Source of the DNA: CAYOOT01 sp964405665 | GTDB taxonomy: Bacteria; Bdellovibrionota_C; UBA2361; SZUA-149; CAZDWZ01 | Length of the DNA stretch: 23,057 bases | Reading direction: 5' to 3' | Assembly: GCA_964405665.1 (NCBI GenBank) | Contig: CAYOOT010000042.1 | Location: 1-23,057 of the forward strand | Shown here: one piece after another, positions 1 to 7,230 of the stretch | Numbering within the stretch: position 1 is the stretch's first letter | Layout: each line of letters opens with the position of its first letter | The notes under the pieces: model-generated | What the model saw: the letters and a program-made list of their open reading frames with translations, nothing else | Databases searched by the model: none | Told to the model about the DNA's origin: nothing | Position numbers and translations under genes: made by a program

Positions 1-55
1 TTTCTGATTTCTGATTTCTGATTTCTGATTTCTGATTTCTGATTTCTGATTTCTA
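1..55. repeat. Perfect 7-bp tandem repeat (TTCTGAT)n at the left window edge
   Basis: About seven perfect copies of TTCTGAT run from the first base up to the sufD stop codon, and the last partial unit overlaps that stop (TAG, reverse strand, 53-55). The reverse complement, ATCAGAA, is the unit of the array at the other end of the window. The array is cut by the window edge, so its full length is unknown. Related degenerate heptamers occur near 11671 and 15681. Confidence 0.95.
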
Positions 56-1333
56 GGAAAGCGCAATATTTAACTGTTCAGCAATCAAATCCTTCATTTC
101 TTCTATACTAATTTCTTCTAAAATATTTTCAGCAAAAGCACGGACCAACATTTTTTGGGCATCGCTTTTATTAATTCCCCGAGAAAGAAGATAGAACATA
201 GCCTCATCATCTAATTGCCCCACAGTGGCCCCATGAGTACATTTTACATCATCAGCAAAAATTTTAAGCTGAGGATTAGAATTAATACTGGCATTATCAG
301 AAAGTAAAATTGCTTTATTCGATTGGATCGCGTTGGTTTTTTGAGCATCAGGCCGAACAATAATTGTTCCGCTAAATACCCCGCTGGAATGATCAGAGTA
401 AATTCCCTTATATAATTCGCGGCTAAAACAGTTAGGCCGGGCATGATCGATTACCGTAAAATTATCAATATGTTGTTTCCCGGAAATTATCGTTAAACCA
501 TTAAGTAAAGTTTCGATGTTTTCTCCGGAAAGGGTGGGATAAATTTCATTTCGAGAAAGCTTGCTTCCAAAAGCAAAATAATTAGACTTAAAATGGGACT
601 TCTCTTCTTGATCGACATATAAGGAAGCCAAGTGATAGCTGTTTTTGCTTTCTACTTGGATCTTGTCATGTTCCACGCGCGAGGATTTTCCACAAAAAAT
701 TTCCGTTACAGTATTTGTCAAATAACTGTGGCTTCCTTCTGAAATAAAGTGTTCAATTATTTTTGCCTCGGAATTTTCTTCCAATTGAATGATATTTCTC
801 AAGGGAATAATTTTTTCATTTTGATCTTCTGTAGTAATAAAAACAAGATAAATCGGTTGGTTAATTGTTTTGTTTTTATTAACACGGATTGCTACGCCAT
901 CAGAGATCATTGCCGAATTTAGGTTCAAAAGGGGATTGTCTGCCAAGAGATGAGTTCTTGAGGTGCTTAGTTTTGCCAAACCCTGAAGTGATTTTTTATT
1001 ATTAATATCCGATAAATCAGCAATGGAAATATCGCCATTTTCTACATCAATAGTTGATAAATCTTTGGCAATTTTACCATTGATAAAAACAATTTTGTAA
1101 CTAGTTTTTTTTAATAATTTATTGAGATTAATTTCTGGCTTGGTTTCTTCTGATTGATTAATTAAAGAAAAAAGAGCTTTGTTCAGTTCTTGGATATTTG
1201 TAAATTTCCAGCGTTCATCCTTGGTCGAAGGAAGGCCGTTGTTTTTTAAATTATCTAAGGCTAGTTTTTGCATCGCAGAAAAAGCTGTATTCTTAGAAAA
1301 ATCGCAATTGCTAATTTTTTCGATTAAAGTCAT
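53..1333 (-). CDS. sufD: SufD, Fe-S cluster assembly scaffold subunit
   Basis: SufD pairs with SufB and two SufC subunits in the cytosolic SufBC2D complex that builds Fe-S clusters from persulfide sulfur. The C-terminal beta-helix core of the SufB/SufD family is recognisable, including the stretch reading KCTHGATVGQLD followed by FYLLSRGI, which is typical of SufD. Length is about 426 residues, normal for the family. The frame can be extended to a TTG at 1348, but the ATG at 1333 (MTLIEKIS) is the more natural start; neither has a strong ribosome binding site. It is third in sufB-sufC-sufD, 35 bp after sufC. A sufS cysteine desulfurase would be expected next, but the sequence ends in the tandem repeat. 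Recognition is from family knowledge, with high certainty. Confidence 0.93.
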   Translation of the reverse strand: MTLIEKISNCDFSKNTAFSAMQKLALDNLKNNGLPSTKDERWKFTNIQELNKALFSLINQSEETKPEINLNKLLKKTSYKIVFINGKIAKDLSTIDVENGDISIADLSDINNKKSLQGLAKLSTSRTHLLADNPLLNLNSAMISDGVAIRVNKNKTINQPIYLVFITTEDQNEKIIPLRNIIQLEENSEAKIIEHFISEGSHSYLTNTVTEIFCGKSSRVEHDKIQVESKNSYHLASLYVDQEEKSHFKSNYFAFGSKLSRNEIYPTLSGENIETLLNGLTIISGKQHIDNFTVIDHARPNCFSRELYKGIYSDHSSGVFSGTIIVRPDAQKTNAIQSNKAILLSDNASINSNPQLKIFADDVKCTHGATVGQLDDEAMFYLLSRGINKSDAQKMLVRAFAENILEEISIEEMKDLIAEQLNIALS

Positions 1334-1368
1334 TTTATTTTTTTTCAAAAAATCAATAATAAATTATG

Positions 1369-2139
1369 TTAAACTGAAGTGCCGATATTTAGATCTTCTT
1401 TGATCCAATTATATCCTTTATCTTCTAATTCTAGGGCGAGGTTTTTATCCCCGGATTTTACAATCTTCCCGTCAATAATCACATGCACATAATCAGGAGT
1501 GATATAATTTAATAATCGCTGATAGTGAGTGATGATAATGATTGCCCGCTCAGGACTGCGCAAGGAGTTAACTCCTTTGGCAACAATTTGCAGAGCGTCG
1601 ATATCAAGTCCAGAATCAGTTTCATCCAGAATTGCTAATTTTGGCTGTAATAAAGCCATTTGCAAAATTTCACTTCGTTTTTTTTCTCCTCCAGAAAAGC
1701 CTTCATTGACTGCTCGGTTAAGCATTTTTTCATCGAGCTCCAAAAGTTTAGCTTTTTCTTTAAGCAGTTGAGAAAATTCTCTTACTCCAAGAGGTTCCTG
1801 GCCTTGGTGTTTTCTAACGGAATTTAAAGCAGTTCTTAAAAAATAAGATGTGTTTACTCCGGGAAGTTCCACTGGATATTGAAAGGCCATGAAAATTCCC
1901 TCTCGGGCACGTTCATCAGCTTCCATTTCCAAAAGATCTTTGCCATTAAAGGTAATTTCTCCAGCAGTTACTTGATAACCATCTTTGCCACTTAAAACAT
2001 TAGCCAAGGTACTTTTACCGGAACCGTTGATACCCATAATGGCGTGAACTTCGCCAGCTTTGATTACCAAGTCCAGGCCTTTTAAAATTTCTGTTCCTTG
2101 TTCTTCAACTTTTGCATGTAAATTTTTTATTGTTAACAT
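1369..2139 (-). CDS. sufC: SufC, ABC-type ATPase of the SUF Fe-S assembly complex
   Basis: This cytosolic ATPase drives conformational change in the SufBC2D scaffold. Visible ABC motifs are Walker A (GINGSGKST, near residue 37), the Q-loop in FMAFQYP, the SufC-type signature FSGGEKKRSE, Walker B with D-loop (LAILDETDSGLDID) and the switch His in IIITHYQ. Length is 256 residues, the usual size. There are two adjacent ATGs (2142 and 2139). I prefer the second because the purine-rich AGAGGA lies only one base from the first, and because SufC proteins usually begin ML-[ST]-I. It lies 21 bp downstream of sufB on the same strand, consistent with one operon. Confidence 0.96.
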   Translation of the reverse strand: MLTIKNLHAKVEEQGTEILKGLDLVIKAGEVHAIMGINGSGKSTLANVLSGKDGYQVTAGEITFNGKDLLEMEADERAREGIFMAFQYPVELPGVNTSYFLRTALNSVRKHQGQEPLGVREFSQLLKEKAKLLELDEKMLNRAVNEGFSGGEKKRSEILQMALLQPKLAILDETDSGLDIDALQIVAKGVNSLRSPERAIIIITHYQRLLNYITPDYVHVIIDGKIVKSGDKNLALELEDKGYNWIKEDLNIGTSV

Positions 2140-2160
2140 CATTTCCTCTTATTTGTATAT

Positions 2161-3603
2161 TTATCCGACACTGCCTTCCAGACTTACTGCTAATAATTGT
2201 CTTGCTTCTACAGCAAATTCCATCGGAAGTTCCTTAAATACTTCTTTGCAAAATCCATGAACAATCATGGAAACGGCGTCTTCTTTAGAAATTCCTCTTT
2301 GGCCACAATAGAAAATTTGATCTTCTCCGATTTTAGAGGTTGTAGCTTCATGCTCAGTTTTGGCAGTCGGATTTTTTACTTCAATATAAGGGAAAGTATG
2401 GGCCCCGCATTTATCGCCCAGTAGCATTGAATCGCATTGTGTGAAATTTCTGGCATTGTCTGCGTTTTTCAGGATTTTTACCAGCCCGCGATAGGAGTTA
2501 TGAGCTTTACCTGCAGAGATTCCTTTGGAAACGATATTGCTTTTGGTATTTTTGCCAATATGGATCATTTTTGTTCCGGTATCTGCTTGCTGACGGTTAT
2601 TGGTTAGGGCCACGGAATAAAACTCGCCAACAGAATTATCGCCTTTTAAAATTACACTGGGGTATTTCCAAGTAATTGCCGAGCCTGTTTCTACTTGTGT
2701 CCAGGAAATTTTAGAATTGTTTCCTAAGCAGATTCCTCGTTTGGTTACGAAGTTATAAATTCCGCCTTTACCTTCTTTGTCGCCTGGGTACCAGTTTTGG
2801 ATTGTGGAGTATTTGATTGTGGCGTTTTCATGAGCAACCAATTCTACCACTGCAGCATGCAGTTGATTTTGATCGCGCTTTGGTGCGGTGCAACCTTCCA
2901 AGTAACTGACATAACTTCCTTCATCAGCAATGATTAAAGTTCTTTCAAATTGTCCCGTATTTTCAGCATTAATTCTGAAATATGTGGAAAGTTCCAATGG
3001 GCAATGTACCCCTTTGGGAATGTAGACAAAAGAACCATCAGTAAAAACAGCAGAGTTTAAAGTAGCAAAAAAATTATCAGTATAAGGAACAACAGTTCCT
3101 AAATATTTTTTTACCAGCTCAGGATGTTTTTCAGCAGCTTCGGAAAAAGAACAAAAAATAATTCCGTAAGCTTCCAATTCTTTTTTATAAGTGGTGGCTA
3201 CAGAGACACTATCAAACACGGCATCTACGGCAACACCTTCGAGGCGTTTTTGTTCGATTAAGGGAATGCCTAATTTTTCATAGGTTTTCAAAACTTCTGG
3301 ATCAACTTCATCCAGGCTATTTACTTTTTTACTTTTAGGGGCGCTATAATAAATTGTGTCTTGATAATTAATTTCGGGATAATTGATAAAAGCCCATGTA
3401 GGCTCTTTCATAGAAAGCCATTTTTCATAAGCTTTTAGTCGCCAATCCAGAAGAAATTGCGGTTCATTCTTTTTTTTGGAAATAAAACGAATCACATCCT
3501 CATTAAGACCGGGAGCCACTGTGTCCGCTTCCACATCTGTCGAAAAACCCCACTTGTAATCTTGTGTGGTAAATGATTCAATCGGGTCGAGATTTTCTGC
3601 CAT
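2161..3603 (-). CDS. sufB: SufB, Fe-S cluster assembly scaffold subunit
   Basis: SufB is the main cluster-building subunit of SufBC2D and accepts sulfur from the SufS desulfurase system. At 480 residues it is the standard length. Conserved family segments are present: VHCPLELSTYFRIN, SYLEGCTAP (the cysteine used for sulfur acceptance in E. coli SufB), FTQCDSMLLGDKCGAHTFPY (the C-terminal cysteine region) and KTEHEATTSKIGEDQIFY, which carries the His-Glu pair implicated in cluster formation. All key residues I know of are present, so it should be functional. It is first in the sufBCD operon with its own promoter at 3649-3677. No IscR/SufR-type regulator gene lies beside it. Confidence 0.97.
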   Translation of the reverse strand: MAENLDPIESFTTQDYKWGFSTDVEADTVAPGLNEDVIRFISKKKNEPQFLLDWRLKAYEKWLSMKEPTWAFINYPEINYQDTIYYSAPKSKKVNSLDEVDPEVLKTYEKLGIPLIEQKRLEGVAVDAVFDSVSVATTYKKELEAYGIIFCSFSEAAEKHPELVKKYLGTVVPYTDNFFATLNSAVFTDGSFVYIPKGVHCPLELSTYFRINAENTGQFERTLIIADEGSYVSYLEGCTAPKRDQNQLHAAVVELVAHENATIKYSTIQNWYPGDKEGKGGIYNFVTKRGICLGNNSKISWTQVETGSAITWKYPSVILKGDNSVGEFYSVALTNNRQQADTGTKMIHIGKNTKSNIVSKGISAGKAHNSYRGLVKILKNADNARNFTQCDSMLLGDKCGAHTFPYIEVKNPTAKTEHEATTSKIGEDQIFYCGQRGISKEDAVSMIVHGFCKEVFKELPMEFAVEARQLLAVSLEGSVG

Positions 3604-3648
3604 AAACTAATTATTATTGTTCTATTTGCTTTTAATTTGAGAGGCCAA

Positions 3649-3677
3649 ATTATATAATACATGAATGAATTATTCAA
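3649..3677 (-). promoter_or_regulatory. Predicted sigma70-type promoter of sufBCD
   Basis: On the minus strand a -35-like TTGAAT (3672-3677) is followed after exactly 17 bp by a perfect -10 TATAAT (3649-3654). The start site would fall near 3642, leaving a leader of about 40 nt before the sufB ATG. I recognise no IscR or Fur box around it by eye. Confidence 0.7.
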
Positions 3678-3824
3678 GTATGCTTTCCTTATTAATTCTA
3701 GACGATTAGTGGCACAAATGATCTAATAAATAAGGGATACTAATGGTTATAGTGCCCAAATTAATCAGTTATTAAGGTTATTTCGGATGACCAAAGAGTT
3801 GCATCCTTAGAAGTTTAAAAATCT

Positions 3825-4682
3825 ATGAAATTTCTTTTTTCAGTATTTTTTTTGTTTAATCTTTCGTTAGCTGATGCAGATGATTCCTATACTGTGGAAG
3901 AATTTAGCCAAGCTCTGCGGCTTGATCGGAAAGAAATTATCGAAAAAGGCATGATCCTTGATACAGCCTTGGGTCAAGTTAGTCTGATTAAAGAAACTGA
4001 AATTAAAGGTTTGGATTTAAAAAAAATTATTATCCAAGCATTTGAGATCTCTGCGGAGATTTTAAGAAAAAATAATTTTGAAGAAAATTTAATTACCAAA
4101 AACTTCGATTGGAGAATTGTTGTTTCTAAGAAAATAAATCAAAATAATTCTAGAATTGCAAATAATTATTGCCATTTGGCGCAAATGGGCCCACCAGCTG
4201 ATATTGTTTTTGATGCAAGAAGTTTTGCTAAACCTTGTATTGAAAGCTTATCTCTAGATTTGCAAATTCTTTCTTCACTGATTCATGAAATTGGGCATGT
4301 TATTGAATATCATTTGATGGCCAAAGCATATCCGCGCAGAGAGCGTTGGCATTCCGAAGGCTTTGCACTTTGGTTTCAATCAGTAGGCGTAGATTTATTG
4401 GAAAATAAGAATTTGGCAAAATACTTTGGCTCTAAAAAATTGGCAGAAGAAGTTATCAATCTCAAAGAAACAAATTGGTCGGTCTATACTTTTTCCGGCT
4501 CTAAAGCCGACTATTTACATGCCTATGCCATTATCAAATATATTATAGCAGAAGGAGGGATCGCACAATTGCTGTCAATTTATCAAGAAATGAGTGCAAA
4601 AAATCTTAGTTTTTCAGATATTATCCAAGAGAAATTTTCTAAAAGTGTTAATGAATTTTCTATCTTGAGCCGCGACAAGTAA
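3825..4682 (+). CDS. Secreted HEIGH-motif zinc peptidase-like protein
   Basis: This 285-residue protein has an N-terminal Sec signal (hydrophobic residues 3-16, likely cleavage near ADA at 16-18), so it should act in the periplasm or outside. A zinc peptidase motif HEIGH lies at 154-158. About 20 residues on, WHSEGFALWF (175-184) offers Glu178 as a possible third ligand, as in gluzincins of the peptidase MA clan. Two cysteines (116 and 138) could form a disulfide. I cannot name a specific family or substrate. It stands alone on the plus strand and its last 23 bp overlap the convergent sugar-transferase gene. The ribosome binding site is weak. Metal-dependent hydrolysis is inferred from the motif only. 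Confidence 0.75.
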   Translation: MKFLFSVFFLFNLSLADADDSYTVEEFSQALRLDRKEIIEKGMILDTALGQVSLIKETEIKGLDLKKIIIQAFEISAEILRKNNFEENLITKNFDWRIVVSKKINQNNSRIANNYCHLAQMGPPADIVFDARSFAKPCIESLSLDLQILSSLIHEIGHVIEYHLMAKAYPRRERWHSEGFALWFQSVGVDLLENKNLAKYFGSKKLAEEVINLKETNWSVYTFSGSKADYLHAYAIIKYIIAEGGIAQLLSIYQEMSAKNLSFSDIIQEKFSKSVNEFSILSRDK

Positions 4683-5370
4683 AGACAACTAAAATTGTTT
4701 TTAATGCAATTTTTAAATCAAGGATAAATCCCTTGTTATTAATATATTCAAGATCGAGGTCTAATTTTTTTTTGTAAGATTTAAAATCATGAGCATAGCC
4801 ATCTGTTACCTGGGCCAAGCCACTTAAGCCTGCTTTTACTTGAAGACGGTTTTTAAAATTAGGAAACTCTGATTCTAAAATTTCTGATAATTCAGGGCGT
4901 TCTGGTCTTGGACCAATTAAGCTCATTTCTCCTTTAAGCACATTGACTAATTGTGGTAATTCATCAATTCTAGTTTTTCTTAATAATTTACCAAATTTCG
5001 TAATTCTGCTGTCATTTGTTTGCGTCCAAAGGAATTCTTCTTTTTTAGCCGAACTTAAATGCATAGTTCTAAGTTTATACATTTTAAAAATTTTTCCATT
5101 TTGAGTCATTCTTTTTTGTGTAAAAAATGCTGGACCTTTAGAACTTAATTTTATAATCAATGCCGCCAGAAGAATAACGGGGCTTAATACTGTAAGAAGA
5201 ATTAATGAAATACTTAAATCCAGAATTTTTTTGATGAATTGATAAAGTTTAACCGGGTCAAGTTTTAAATCTGTATAAGTTCTTATTTCAATTGAGTTTT
5301 TAAGATATATTAAATCTGAATTGTCAGTTAAATAGTTAAATGTCGATATTTCTTCTTTAAGTTTGAACAT
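4660..5370 (-). CDS. Bacterial sugar-phosphate transferase (polyprenyl-phosphate initiating transferase, short form)
   Basis: Family: bacterial sugar transferase (WcaJ/WbaP/PglC-like core), membrane-associated enzymes that move a sugar phosphate from UDP-sugar to undecaprenyl phosphate to start a glycan. The protein of about 236 residues has one hydrophobic segment (DLSISLILLTVLSPVILLAA) followed by the family motifs GPAFFTQKR, FKMYKLRTM, TRIDELPQLVNVLKGEMSLIG with PRPE, and GLSGLAQV. It is close to the minimal monotopic form, without the multi-TM N-terminal domain of WbaP. A TTG start at 5385 would add five residues and has a somewhat purine-rich upstream; I prefer the ATG. No other glycan genes are nearby, so the product is unknown. 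The 3' end overlaps the convergent peptidase-like gene by 23 bp. Confidence 0.9.
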   Translation of the reverse strand: MFKLKEEISTFNYLTDNSDLIYLKNSIEIRTYTDLKLDPVKLYQFIKKILDLSISLILLTVLSPVILLAALIIKLSSKGPAFFTQKRMTQNGKIFKMYKLRTMHLSSAKKEEFLWTQTNDSRITKFGKLLRKTRIDELPQLVNVLKGEMSLIGPRPERPELSEILESEFPNFKNRLQVKAGLSGLAQVTDGYAHDFKSYKKKLDLDLEYINNKGFILDLKIALKTILVVFTCRGSR

Positions 5371-5437
5371 ATGTAATATATTCAACTTTTCCCGAGTTTT
5401 GCTTCAGTTAAGCTAAGCTTCTAAAATCACAGCATTT

Positions 5438-5980
5438 CTAGAAGGTGTTTAGTCCTTTTGAAGATTCTTGCTTTTGATTGTTGTTCGAATTAGCACTATT
5501 TAGTTTGGAACAGTATTTACTTCGAGGATAGATCGTACAATGTTCCAATAATTCGTTTTGTCCTTGAGGTTTTTTTGGTGAAGAAAACTGACAATTAGGA
5601 GACATTGGATTTTGGCAGTTTTTTTGTTTTTTCTTTAATTGCTCTTTTATCTGTTGGCATTTTCGTTCATAGGGACGATTCATGCAAAGAATTCTCATAT
5701 TATCTACCCGTTCTTTTTTGGCTTGGACAATATTCACACAAAGAGGATTATCAGGATTCTGATGACATAAAACATGAAGTTGTTTTTGGCTTGCTTGCAA
5801 GCGTTTTATCTCTTCTGAGCATGCTATTTGGTCTTCTTGATATTGACATTCTTTTCTTAATTCTCTTATTTGTTCGGGAAGACTGCGTAGTTTATTGCCC
5901 ATATAGATTTCTTGGGCTGAACTTGGTGTGAGATTAATCAACAAGAGAAGTAATAAAATAATAAAAAATTTGATATTCAT
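5438..5980 (-). CDS. Secreted protein with five Cx7-8C hairpin repeats, function unknown
   Basis: This 180-residue protein begins with a clear signal peptide (hydrophobic residues 4-17, cleavage near SSAQ at about 21). The mature part holds exactly ten cysteines in five pairs: 44/53, 71/80, 98/107, 121/129 and 147/156. The pairs recur about every 23-27 residues and are separated by charged, Lys/Gln/Glu-rich stretches likely to be helical. Pairs 2 to 5 contain proline between the cysteines. This suggests a repeated disulfide-closed hairpin in an oxidising compartment. I do not recognise a family. It lies between the small lipoprotein gene and the sugar transferase on the same strand, possibly cotranscribed. 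Confidence 0.72.
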   Translation of the reverse strand: MNIKFFIILLLLLLINLTPSSAQEIYMGNKLRSLPEQIRELRKECQYQEDQIACSEEIKRLQASQKQLHVLCHQNPDNPLCVNIVQAKKERVDNMRILCMNRPYERKCQQIKEQLKKKQKNCQNPMSPNCQFSSPKKPQGQNELLEHCTIYPRSKYCSKLNSANSNNNQKQESSKGLNTF

Positions 5981-5999
5981 AAAATTGCTGCCGCAAATC

Positions 6000-6032
6000 A
6001 GCTTATGTCTATAACAATATTGTTATTAAGCT
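6000..6032. promoter_or_regulatory. Nested AT-rich inverted repeat upstream of the Cys-repeat gene
   Basis: A perfect 16-bp palindrome (ATAACAATATTGTTAT, 6011-6026) sits inside an outer pair AGCTTA (6000-6005) and TAAGCT (6027-6032). It lies 20 bp upstream of the start codon at 5980 and downstream of the lipoprotein stop. It may be an operator or a weak transcription stop. The symmetry is directly visible; the role is a guess. Confidence 0.4.
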
Positions 6033-6050
6033 TTAGCAGAAAAATGTAAC

Positions 6051-6428
6051 TTAACTGCCGATTAGAGTTTTAGGGATATATTTTAAGGGGGTTTCGGGCT
6101 TTCTTTTACAAAAAACAATTAACAAAGGTTCTTTCTCTTCAATAAGTAATTTTTCCGTATCAAAACAATCCCACCGCTCTTTTCCCAGTTCTGCTAAATG
6201 TTGTTCAATCAAAGGAAGATTTTTTATCGGGTACTGCAGAACTTTATATTCATATTGGTATAGTTTCTTTATTTCTGACGGGGCAGAAGGAGAGTCAAAA
6301 TATTCTTTCATCGAATCTGTTAATTCTGTAACTTGGTCTTTAAGTTTGGAAATTTCTTGGGGTGTATTATCTCTTATTTCTTTGCAACTAAGGATCGAGC
6401 AAAAAAGAACTAAAAGTAAGATTTTCAT
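6051..6428 (-). CDS. Small lipoprotein with DUF4177-like domain
   Basis: A 125-residue protein whose N-terminus is a short hydrophobic signal ending in ILSC, a plausible lipobox with Cys15 as the lipidated residue, so it should be membrane anchored. A Glu/Lys-rich stretch (16-55) precedes a segment starting YEYKVLQY and continuing through LAELGKERWDCF to LIVFCKRKP. This follows the pattern of DUF4177-type small domains (YEYKVV, then LGxEGWEL, then a KR-ending strand). Function is unknown. It lies downstream of the PRTase-like gene across a palindromic repeat region and upstream of the Cys-repeat gene on the same strand. Confidence 0.65.
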   Translation of the reverse strand: MKILLLVLFCSILSCKEIRDNTPQEISKLKDQVTELTDSMKEYFDSPSAPSEIKKLYQYEYKVLQYPIKNLPLIEQHLAELGKERWDCFDTEKLLIEEKEPLLIVFCKRKPETPLKYIPKTLIGS

Positions 6429-6471
6429 TGGGACCTATTTATGAATAAAAATATCTCAACTGGCAATACAG

Positions 6472-6499
6472 ATCCTCCTACGCTACCGCTTCGGAGGAT
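6472..6499. repeat. Short palindromic repeat with ATCCTCC/GGAGGAT arms
   Basis: Seven-base arms ATCCTCC (6472-6478) and GGAGGAT (6493-6499) enclose the 14-nt loop TACGCTACCGCTTC. The element resembles dispersed intergenic palindromes of the TCCTACGCTA...CTTCGGAGGA style that I recall from uncultured bacterial genomes. It directly abuts the larger inverted repeat at 6499-6560. Only one copy is in this window. Confidence 0.6.
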
Positions 6500-6560
6500 A
6501 TAGCCTTTTCTATAAGTTATGCAACACAGTAATGTTGCATAACTTATAGAAAGAGCTATA
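6499..6560. repeat. Long inverted repeat overlapping the 3' end of the PRTase-like gene
   Basis: Two 28-bp arms (6499-6526 and 6533-6560) match at 26 of 28 positions around a 6-nt loop. The inner 20 bp (TTTCTATAAGTTATGCAACA and its complement) are perfect. The arm on the gene side contains the TAG stop of the PRTase-like gene (6556-6558). It would form a very stable hairpin at the 3' end of that mRNA and could stabilise or end the transcript, although no clean U-tract follows on the minus strand. Confidence 0.75.
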
Positions 6561-7089
6561 GAAACCTGGTGTCAGTTAAAGTTACTGGTTCTCCAGTGAA
6601 AGCTGCAACAATCGGCACTGGTCCCGGGCCGAAAGTTCTGTCAATCAAAGCTACCCAACAATAAATATAAGCACCCATCATGGTAACTTTACTATGAGCT
6701 TCCAGGCAGGATTTTGCTGTGGTAATAACATCATTTACTAAAATGGCTTCCATGTTTTTTAAACTTTTGCCGTTATAAGCACCATTGATAATTTGCTCAT
6801 ATTTTACAACTTCCGGATCGATGTCTTCTAGTTGTCTAAGTTTTTCTGCAATTACTGAAGAAAGCCCCAAATAAGAACCTTTGATGTTAATTATTATTTT
6901 AGGCAGATTGGGACTACAGACATTGATAATTCTTTCAGCCAAATAGGCAGCACAGATTTCTATTTCATCATTACTTAAATCTTCAACTCGATAATAAACA
7001 TTTGATTCCCAAAATTTACTGCCTCTAATTGGCGTATCATGATATTCGCTGATTCTGGAGAAAATTTCTTTAATATCTTTCATACCCAT
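6556..7089 (-). CDS. Phosphoribosyltransferase-like protein (type I PRTase fold, orotate PRTase-like)
   Basis: A 177-residue protein whose central segment EAILVNDVITTAKSC (114-128) matches the PRPP-binding loop of type I phosphoribosyltransferases, with Asn-Asp in place of the usual acidic pair. Upstream, IIINIKGSYLGLSSVIAEKL (65-84) resembles the early strand plus loop that binds pyrophosphate. Orotate phosphoribosyltransferase is the closest idea, but the protein is short and the acceptor-base specificity cannot be read, so I give no gene symbol. Two in-frame ATGs (7089 and 7083) are possible. The 3' end overlaps a long inverted repeat. No pyrimidine or purine genes are adjacent. Confidence 0.65.
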   Translation of the reverse strand: MGMKDIKEIFSRISEYHDTPIRGSKFWESNVYYRVEDLSNDEIEICAAYLAERIINVCSPNLPKIIINIKGSYLGLSSVIAEKLRQLEDIDPEVVKYEQIINGAYNGKSLKNMEAILVNDVITTAKSCLEAHSKVTMMGAYIYCWVALIDRTFGPGPVPIVAAFTGEPVTLTDTRFL

Positions 7090-7106
7090 AATTGTTTACC
7101 CGTCCT

Positions 7107-7132
7107 TCCTTATTTATTGCAATAAATAAGGA
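7107..7132. repeat. Perfect 26-bp palindrome upstream of the PRTase-like gene
   Basis: The sequence TCCTTATTTATTG followed directly by its exact complement forms a perfect 26-bp palindrome, starting 18 bp upstream of the ATG at 7089. Its position suggests an operator for a dimeric repressor or a leader hairpin of the minus-strand gene. On the plus strand a T-run (TGATTTTT) follows, but no upstream plus-strand gene needs a terminator. Confidence 0.55.
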
Positions 7133-7191
7133 TGATTTTTCCAGATGTTAAACCGCCATACAAATCAAAAAATCTGACGGAAATCCAGGGC

Positions 7192-7230
7192 CAACCCGTT
7201 CTTTCCGATTTAATCGGCGAGAAGGGGTTG
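7192..7230. repeat. Compound stem-loop in the ispG upstream region
   Basis: Outer arms CAACCC (7192-7197) and GGGTTG (7225-7230), a middle stem TTCT/AGAA and an inner stem CCGAT/ATCGG around a TTA loop make a nearly continuous stem of about 15 pairs. No U-tract follows on either strand, so it does not look like a simple terminator. Confidence 0.5.

Noticed and set aside
1..55. CRISPR array at the window ends
   Set aside because: The units are 7 bp, contiguous and without spacers, and there are no cas genes.
5605..5931. 108-residue hydrophobic plus-strand ORF opposite the Cys-repeat gene
   Set aside because: Its hydrophobicity comes from the complement of Lys/Gln/Glu codons. The opposite strand has a clean signal peptide and a regular Cys repeat.
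7107..7132. Intrinsic terminator at the palindrome
   Set aside because: It is AT-rich, lies upstream of both divergent genes, and no plus-strand gene ends nearby.
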